Origin: Phycisphaerales bacterium
Lineage (GTDB): Bacteria > Planctomycetota > Phycisphaerae > SM23-33
Assembly (NCBI GenBank): GCA_003153915.1
Contig: PMBX01000063.1
Span: forward strand, 1-19,294
DNA: 19,294 bases
Direction: 5' to 3'
Position 1 is the first letter of the stretch. Each line of letters begins with the position of its first letter. Below, in pieces: positions 14,787 through 19,294 of this stretch. The translations under genes were made by a program, and so were the position numbers. Under the pieces are notes generated by a model, which saw nothing but the letters and a program-made list of their open reading frames with translations, did not search any database and was not told the DNA's origin.

Positions 14787-16163
14787 ATGAATAACTATTC
14801 ATTCGCAAGACGAATGTCGGTGCTGGGGATTGTTACGGTAATGATATCGTCGATTGTGTCAGCCGGGGAGCCGGCCTCTCGGGTGGTCAACGTGCAGGAC
14901 TTCCCCGCTTTTCGCCAAGAGGCATTGTCCTCCATGCAATCGGAGTTTCAGCGCGTCTGCGATTCCCGCCGCGACGCCGCGGGCATGGCGGAGTTCGTGG
15001 ACCGCTTGGCGTTGGTCGACGAGGTGGCCGAGCGGATCGTTCGCAGGCTCCAATCCACTAGATCGGAAGTCCTGGGCGCAATCGTGAATGACATAATTGA
15101 TGCGTCCAAGGCGAGCAGCGACCGGAAGGGCGACGCTATCATCGTTTCGCCCATGGACCTTTATCTGGAATACGCCGCTCGATTCCAGGCCCCCCTGTCC
15201 AAGCCCGATATTCCCGCCAGCGAGGCGGAACTGCTGAGGCGGTATTACGACGCAGCCGTCACGGCGGCGGAGACCTACGTGATACGGTGTGGAAGGACGG
15301 TCGCCGCCGTGGATAAAACCGCCGCCACGGATGTCGTGGAATTGTACATTCTCATGCCTTTCCTTCACGTTCCGGACGAACGCTGGTCCGCCCAGGATAT
15401 CGACCGTCTCTCGGAATGGATGAAGAAACCTTCGGCTCTGGTGGCCTTTGAGGTGCTGGCCATTCGCACGGAGCGGCCGTTCACGGCGGTCCAACTGGCC
15501 CGTTATCGGACCAAGACCGATTGGAGCGACATTCAGACGGCAAGATACCTTGCCACCAAGGCCGCAGATATGGTCAAGGAGCAGAACTACCGGGCGGCTG
15601 TGTGCTGCCGCAAGGCCCAGGTTCAGTTGGGCGAGAAAGCGGCAGCCCCCGCTATTGTCTCGGAAGCCTACCTCGCACTGGGGGAATTGTACTCGCGGAT
15701 GGACCATCCCGAGTTGGCTGCCGGGACGCTGGAGGCGCTGCTGAAGGAACATCCCGACACGGCCGACTGGGGCCAGACGGCCACGCTGAAACTCAAGTAC
15801 CTCTACGAAGCCAAGCAGTTCGATCAAATCCAGCAGGACGCGCCGGTCTACCAGGCCGACCAACGGTGCAAACCGTGGTTGCCCCAGATCATGTATGTCG
15901 CCTGGGTGACCTATCGTCACGAGAACAAGACGGAGTCCGCCCAGAACACGCAACGGGCCTTCCTGGAATCGTTTCCGGACAACCCCCTGTGCGCGGATAT
16001 GTATTTCGCATCGGCCATGGAGTCGCTGGCGGGGGGGGATTACGCGGAGGCCTCTCGTCTCTTGGACCTGATCGAATATCGTTTTCCGACAGCGCGGGTC
16101 TTGAAACAGGTCCAGAACATCAAGTCGCGTCTGTCGCAAACGGGCCAAGATAAGAAAGAATGA
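14787..16163 (+). CDS. Exported TPR-like protein of unknown function (458 aa)
   Basis: The first 27 residues form a signal peptide (MNNYSFARRM, a hydrophobic core, cleavage near VSA|GEP). Residues to about 250 are helix-rich without a known motif. From about 252 to the end there are TPR-like helical pairs, for example YLATKAADMVKEQNYRAAV, SEAYLALGELYSRMDHPELA and FASAMESLAGGDYAEASRLL. No catalytic residues are evident. The architecture recalls that of the 1080-residue neighbour two genes upstream (signal peptide, helical body, C-terminal TPR). The start at 14787 is chosen over a longer frame because GGAAGGA lies 8 bases upstream and because the signal peptide begins there. A run of eight G at 16031-16038 encodes part of LAGGDY. 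The stop abuts the next start directly. Confidence 0.68.
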   Translation: MNNYSFARRMSVLGIVTVMISSIVSAGEPASRVVNVQDFPAFRQEALSSMQSEFQRVCDSRRDAAGMAEFVDRLALVDEVAERIVRRLQSTRSEVLGAIVNDIIDASKASSDRKGDAIIVSPMDLYLEYAARFQAPLSKPDIPASEAELLRRYYDAAVTAAETYVIRCGRTVAAVDKTAATDVVELYILMPFLHVPDERWSAQDIDRLSEWMKKPSALVAFEVLAIRTERPFTAVQLARYRTKTDWSDIQTARYLATKAADMVKEQNYRAAVCCRKAQVQLGEKAAAPAIVSEAYLALGELYSRMDHPELAAGTLEALLKEHPDTADWGQTATLKLKYLYEAKQFDQIQQDAPVYQADQRCKPWLPQIMYVAWVTYRHENKTESAQNTQRAFLESFPDNPLCADMYFASAMESLAGGDYAEASRLLDLIEYRFPTARVLKQVQNIKSRLSQTGQDKKE

Positions 16164-16751
16164 ATGGCCATGATTACCGTGGATATTGACACTCTCAGCG
16201 GCCCCTTGGCCGGTCATCTGCCCCAAAATTGCGAGGGAGGCGGTTCTTCGCCGGAGGCCCCGGCCAACTTCTGGTATGCCCTGCACGTCAGGAGCCGGCA
16301 TGAGAAGATGGTCGCCGGCCAGTTGGGCGCGTTGAACATTCCGCATTGGCTTCCGTTGATCGAATTGAGGAAACGGTGGTCCGATCGGTTCATGACGGTC
16401 CGGGAACCTTTGTTTCCCGGATACCTGTTTGTCAGTCCGCCGATGGAGGAACTGTTGTCCGTGGCGCGGTGCAGGGGCGTGGTGAGGCTCGTCGGCCCGC
16501 CCGGCAGACCGCATCCGGTGGAACCCAGGGAGTTGGAAGCCGTCCGGGCCGCCCTGGCGGGCCGGTTGCGGTGCGATCCCTGCCCATATCTGAGCGTCGG
16601 TGGGGAAGTGGAAGTGACCCGCGGTCCGTTGAAAGGATTCCGCGGCATCTTGGTCCGCAAGGGCAAAAATTGCAAACTGGTGTTGTCGGTGCGTCTGATT
16701 AGTCAGTCGATAGCCGTTGAGATCAATGCCTCGGACGCCCAAGGCGTCTAG
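16164..16751 (+). CDS. NusG paralogue, likely specialised antiterminator (RfaH/LoaP/UpxY type)
   Basis: The product (195 aa) has an N-terminal NGN domain at about 36-131: FWYALHVRSRHEKMVAGQL, then REPLFPGYLFV and VVRLVGPPGRPHPV. A C-terminal KOW domain follows at about 145-190, with GGEVEVTRGPLKGFRGILV. Those are the two domains of NusG-family transcription elongation factors. Housekeeping NusG usually sits with secE and ribosomal protein genes, whereas this gene lies directly before glycosyltransferases. That matches specialised paralogues which bind RNA polymerase and promote read-through of long polysaccharide operons. The first 33 residues are an extra, probably flexible, leader. The start abuts the preceding stop; ATG 16170 two codons on is an alternative, and neither has a strong ribosome-binding site. 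No recruitment element is identified for it. Confidence 0.88.
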   Translation: MAMITVDIDTLSGPLAGHLPQNCEGGGSSPEAPANFWYALHVRSRHEKMVAGQLGALNIPHWLPLIELRKRWSDRFMTVREPLFPGYLFVSPPMEELLSVARCRGVVRLVGPPGRPHPVEPRELEAVRAALAGRLRCDPCPYLSVGGEVEVTRGPLKGFRGILVRKGKNCKLVLSVRLISQSIAVEINASDAQGV

Positions 16752-16791
16752 TCGAAAGGGAATCGGGGTCTGGGAAAGGGTCGTTTGTCGG

Positions 16792-17976
16792 ATGAGTCCC
16801 ATGGGACTGACGGGGACGGAGTCTGCCCGGAAACAACCATTGCGACCGCCATCCCACCCAAGAATCTTGCTCGTCAGTACCGCCCAACACATCGCCGGAG
16901 CGGAGAACAGCTTGTTGTTACTGGCCGAACACCTGCGTGGAACGCACCACCTGCGAGTGGCCTGCCCGCAAGGAAGCCTTCTGGAAAAGGAAGTCCTCCG
17001 TCGCGGCTGCCCATGCATTGGGCTTTCAGCATCGTTTCCCGGGCCGGTCCAATCGTTGCCGGGCAGGTTGCTGGCGATCTGGATGGCGACCCTGGCGGTG
17101 CACAATGCCGCGGAAGCATGGCGGCCCGACATCATCCACGCCAACAGCATATATTCCCTTGTAGCCTGTGTTCCCGCGGCGATAGTCAGCGGCGCCAAAC
17201 TGATCTGGCACGCGCGCGATCTTGCCGGCGGATGGATGGTCCGTCCGTGCGGCTGGTTCTGCCAGCGGGTGATAGCGGTCAGCCATTGTGTTGCCGGATG
17301 GTTGAAGGCTCGCGGCGTGAAGGACTCGAAGATCGAGGTCATCCACAATGGGTTGGATTCCCGCGACGAAAAATCTCCCGCCTCCGCGGCCGAGGCGCGG
17401 GCCAGCCGTCGTGGAGGCCCATTTGTGTTCGCCAACGTCGGCCAATTCGTGCCCTGGAAACGCCAGTTGCATTTCCTCGCCGCCGCCGCGCGTGTCAGGG
17501 CGGTTGGCCCTCACGCGGAATTCTGGCTGGTGGGCGACGACTTGTACGGCTGCCACGCGGCCTATCGGCGGAAGCTAAGTGACTTTGTCCGCGGACATGA
17601 TCTCTCGCAGGCCGTGGTTTTCCGCGGATGGATAGAGGACCTGGCCGGCCTGTGGCGGGAGGTGGACTGCCTTGTGCATACCGCGCAGAGGGAACCTTTC
17701 GGCAGGGTGGTGATCGAGGCCATGAAGGCCGGTGTTCCGGTCATCGCGGTCAACTCCTGCGGTCCCGCTGAAATCTTGGATGATGGGCGCACGGGGATTC
17801 TGGTTGCCCCCGGGGACATGGAGGCGCTGGCCAAGGCCATGCTCAGGATTGCCACTGATTCCGGCCTGGCCGAACGACTCGCCCACGCCGCACGGGAAGA
17901 TGTTGAGCAGCGATTCGGCGCGGCACAGACGGCGCGACGAGTCGCCGACGTGTATGCCGATGTCCTGGAAAACTAA
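16792..17976 (+). CDS. GT4-type glycosyltransferase
   Basis: This 394-residue protein has the two-domain GT-B layout of retaining GT4 glycosyltransferases that use nucleotide sugars. The N-terminal acceptor domain opens with RILLVSTAQHIAGAENSLLL (24-43) and includes RPDIIHANSIYSL and KLIWHARDLAGG. VIAVSHCVAGWL and IEVIHNGLDS (181-190) mark the domain border. The C-terminal donor domain has FANVGQFVPWKRQ, FWLVGDD and the EX7E motif EPFGRVVIE (Glu301, Glu309), followed by GVPVIAV and GPAEILDDGRTGILV. Acceptor and sugar cannot be told from sequence. It probably builds a surface or exopolysaccharide repeat unit. ATG 16792 is chosen with AAAGGG about 11 bases upstream; ATG 16801 is close behind, and in-frame starts further upstream would run into the NusG-like gene. 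Confidence 0.92.
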   Translation: MSPMGLTGTESARKQPLRPPSHPRILLVSTAQHIAGAENSLLLLAEHLRGTHHLRVACPQGSLLEKEVLRRGCPCIGLSASFPGPVQSLPGRLLAIWMATLAVHNAAEAWRPDIIHANSIYSLVACVPAAIVSGAKLIWHARDLAGGWMVRPCGWFCQRVIAVSHCVAGWLKARGVKDSKIEVIHNGLDSRDEKSPASAAEARASRRGGPFVFANVGQFVPWKRQLHFLAAAARVRAVGPHAEFWLVGDDLYGCHAAYRRKLSDFVRGHDLSQAVVFRGWIEDLAGLWREVDCLVHTAQREPFGRVVIEAMKAGVPVIAVNSCGPAEILDDGRTGILVAPGDMEALAKAMLRIATDSGLAERLAHAAREDVEQRFGAAQTARRVADVYADVLEN

Positions 17977-17994
17977 TCCGCTCGATTTGAACCC

Positions 17995-19137
17995 ATGAGA
18001 ATAGGTATCAACTTTCAAGCCAGGGATGAGTACTTCTCGGGAGTGGAATACTACTGCCTGAACTTGATTGGCGCCTTGACGGAACACGCCCCGGAGCACC
18101 AATACGTGGTTTTCACCAATCGTACATCGGTGGTGCGACAATGGATATCACCCGGCGGGGATGTGGAGATATGTCCCGCTAAATACCCCTCCTGGCGGGC
18201 GGGCCGAATCGCCTGGGAGCACCTGGTCCTTCCCCGGCTTGCCCGTCGGGCGAGGCTCGATGTGCTCCATTGCCCTTGTTACATAGGCCCCTGCCTGGGC
18301 GGCGGCGTGCCGTGCGTCGTGACGATTCACGATACCATCGCCCTGGATCATCCCCGCTGGTGCACCAGGTCCAACGCGGCCTACTATCATCTGGCGATGA
18401 AGGCATCCGCCCGACGTGCCGCGGAAATCGTCGCAGTGTCGCGGCGGACGGGCAGGGACATCCAACGATGCCTGGGCGTCGAGGGGGGAAAGATTAACGT
18501 GGTCTATCCGGGCCTGGGAGAGCGTTTCACCAGCGATGCAACACCGGGAGAGCAAGCGGCCTTACGCGACAAGTACGGCCTGCCGGATAAATTCCTTCTC
18601 CACGTCGGTAACTTCGAGCCTAGAAAGAACCTGGGCTGCCTGCTGCGAGCGGTGCAATTACTGCGACGGAAGGACGGGTCCTGCAAGCTGGTTCTTGTGG
18701 GAAAGCGACACTGGCGGACAAGTGAGTTGTTGGGGGAACTGTCCTCCGCGTGCGGTGACGATGGCGTCGTGCGGACGGGTTATGTCGATCGCCAGGACCT
18801 GCCTGGGGTCTATCGTCTCGCCGAGGCGTATGTGTGTCCGTCGCTTCATGAGGGGTTCGGCTTCCCGCCCCTGGAAGCCATGGCCTGCGGCGTGCCGGTG
18901 ATCGCCTCGGACCGCGGCTGCCTGGGCGAGACACTGGGCGACGCCGCCTGCACGATTGATCCGACGGACCCCCTCGACATAGCCGACGCCATCGCTCGAG
19001 TGCTCTCAGACGCCGGGTTCCGGGAGGAACTTATCCGGCGTGGGCTGGCGCGCAGCAGGATGTTCCGCTGGGAGGCCGCCATCGGTCAGCTTCTGACGGT
19101 CTACGCCCTCGCCGCCGAGGCAGGCAAGACAGGATGA
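17995..19137 (+). CDS. GT4-type glycosyltransferase
   Basis: This 380-residue GT-B enzyme starts MRIGINFQAR and carries SGVEYYCLNLIGAL, the glycine-containing loop of the acceptor domain. VVTIHDTIALDHP (108-120) and AAEIVAVSRRTGRDI (142-156) follow, then INVVYPGLGERF at the linker. The donor domain has LLHVGNFEPRKNLGCLLRAV (201-220), KLVLVGK, GYVDRQDLPGVYRLAEAYV and the EX7E motif EGFGFPPLE (Glu286, Glu294), with ACGVPVIASDRG. The pattern is that of GT4 mannosyl- or rhamnosyltransferase-like enzymes of O-antigen and exopolysaccharide clusters; the true substrate is unknown. It lies 18 bases behind the other glycosyltransferase with no clear ribosome-binding site, so coupling to upstream translation is possible. 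Its end overlaps the next gene by ATGA. Confidence 0.93.
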   Translation: MRIGINFQARDEYFSGVEYYCLNLIGALTEHAPEHQYVVFTNRTSVVRQWISPGGDVEICPAKYPSWRAGRIAWEHLVLPRLARRARLDVLHCPCYIGPCLGGGVPCVVTIHDTIALDHPRWCTRSNAAYYHLAMKASARRAAEIVAVSRRTGRDIQRCLGVEGGKINVVYPGLGERFTSDATPGEQAALRDKYGLPDKFLLHVGNFEPRKNLGCLLRAVQLLRRKDGSCKLVLVGKRHWRTSELLGELSSACGDDGVVRTGYVDRQDLPGVYRLAEAYVCPSLHEGFGFPPLEAMACGVPVIASDRGCLGETLGDAACTIDPTDPLDIADAIARVLSDAGFREELIRRGLARSRMFRWEAAIGQLLTVYALAAEAGKTG

Positions 19138-19294
19138 GCGTATCGGTGTCTCCATATCTCCACGGCGACACCAAACGCCTGCTGGACGTGGCGCTGGCGG
19201 CGGGGATGTTGTTGGTGGCCCTGCCGCTGATGGCCGCTATCGCCGTCCTGGTCCTTCTATGCGACGGCCTGCCGGTAGTCCTGCTTCAGCAGCG
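19134..19294 (+). CDS. Initiating phosphoglycosyl transferase (bacterial sugar transferase), N-terminal part
   Basis: Only the first 53 codons are in the window. They read as the start of a short-type, monotopic sugar transferase that loads the first sugar phosphate onto undecaprenyl phosphate. TKRLLDVALAAG (13-24) corresponds to the KRxxD entry of the family. A hydrophobic re-entrant helix follows with Pro at position 31 (ALPLMAAIAVLVLL). The visible end, LPVVLLQQ, matches the P-V-(F/L)-x-Q-x-R element. There is no large N-terminal membrane region as in WcaJ or WbaP, so a PglC/PssY-like short form is likely. Catalytic Asp-Glu residues would lie beyond the end. ATGA overlap with the preceding glycosyltransferase indicates shared translation. 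Confidence 0.85.
   Translation, partial: MSVSVSPYLHGDTKRLLDVALAAGMLLVALPLMAAIAVLVLLCDGLPVVLLQQ

Noticed and set aside
16164..16180. Start of the NusG-like gene resembles the lacZ alpha start used in cloning vectors (ATGxCCATGATTAC)
   Set aside because: The likeness stops after about 14 bases and the frame continues as a normal NGN-KOW protein, so vector contamination is not supported.
14859..17435. Antisense open frame of 858 codons opposite three genes
   Set aside because: It mirrors convincing + strand genes (TPR-like protein, NusG paralogue, glycosyltransferase). Long antisense frames are common in GC-rich DNA, and the translation is Arg/Pro/His/Gln-rich with no recognisable motif.
1..19294. 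tRNA, rRNA, CRISPR arrays, insertion sequences, attachment sites
   Set aside because: None recognised. The space is filled by protein genes, and no direct repeat arrays or transposase motifs were seen.

Overview
The window is high-GC DNA with every convincing gene on the + strand. The genes are packed end to end, many joined by ATGA or TGATG overlaps, and the largest gap I see is about 40 bases. It reads as one or two long operons of a double-membraned (Gram-negative type) bacterium. The style of the proteins (Pro/Ser/Thr-rich low-complexity linkers, large unrecognised exported helical-repeat proteins, GTG starts) makes me think of Planctomycetota or a relative. That is an impression, not something the sequence proves.

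Region 1 (1-9632) is a nearly complete type II secretion system (T2SS) in the order E(partial)-F-G-H-I-J-K-L-M-C-D. It has the tail of the secretion ATPase, the polytopic membrane protein GspF, the major pseudopilin GspG, the four minor pseudopilins H, I, J and K, the inner-membrane assembly proteins L (a PilM+PilN-like composite) and M (PilO-like), a short GspC/PilP-like linker protein and the outer-membrane secretin GspD. Compared with the textbook order C-D-E-F-...-M, the C-D pair sits at the end. The secretin appears to carry one more periplasmic N-type domain than the classical protein, plus two low-complexity inserts. No prepilin peptidase gene (gspO) is in the window.

Region 2 (9636-16163) has four genes for exported proteins: a TPR lipoprotein directly behind gspD (possible pilotin-like helper), a 1080-residue helical-repeat protein, a 379-residue protein of no family I recognise, and a 458-residue protein ending in TPR-like repeats. 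This block, lying between the secretin and the polysaccharide genes, is the best candidate for something undescribed.

Region 3 (16164-19294) looks like the front of an exopolysaccharide or surface-glycan locus: a NusG paralogue of the RfaH/LoaP/UpxY kind, two GT4-type glycosyltransferases, and the first 53 codons of an initiating phosphoglycosyl transferase, cut by the window end.

Taken together, the window encodes an envelope-spanning secretion machine followed, without a visible break, by unknown periplasmic or outer-membrane helical proteins and a polysaccharide pathway whose transcription may be extended by its own antiterminator. I see no tRNA, rRNA, CRISPR array, insertion sequence, clear promoter or clear terminator.
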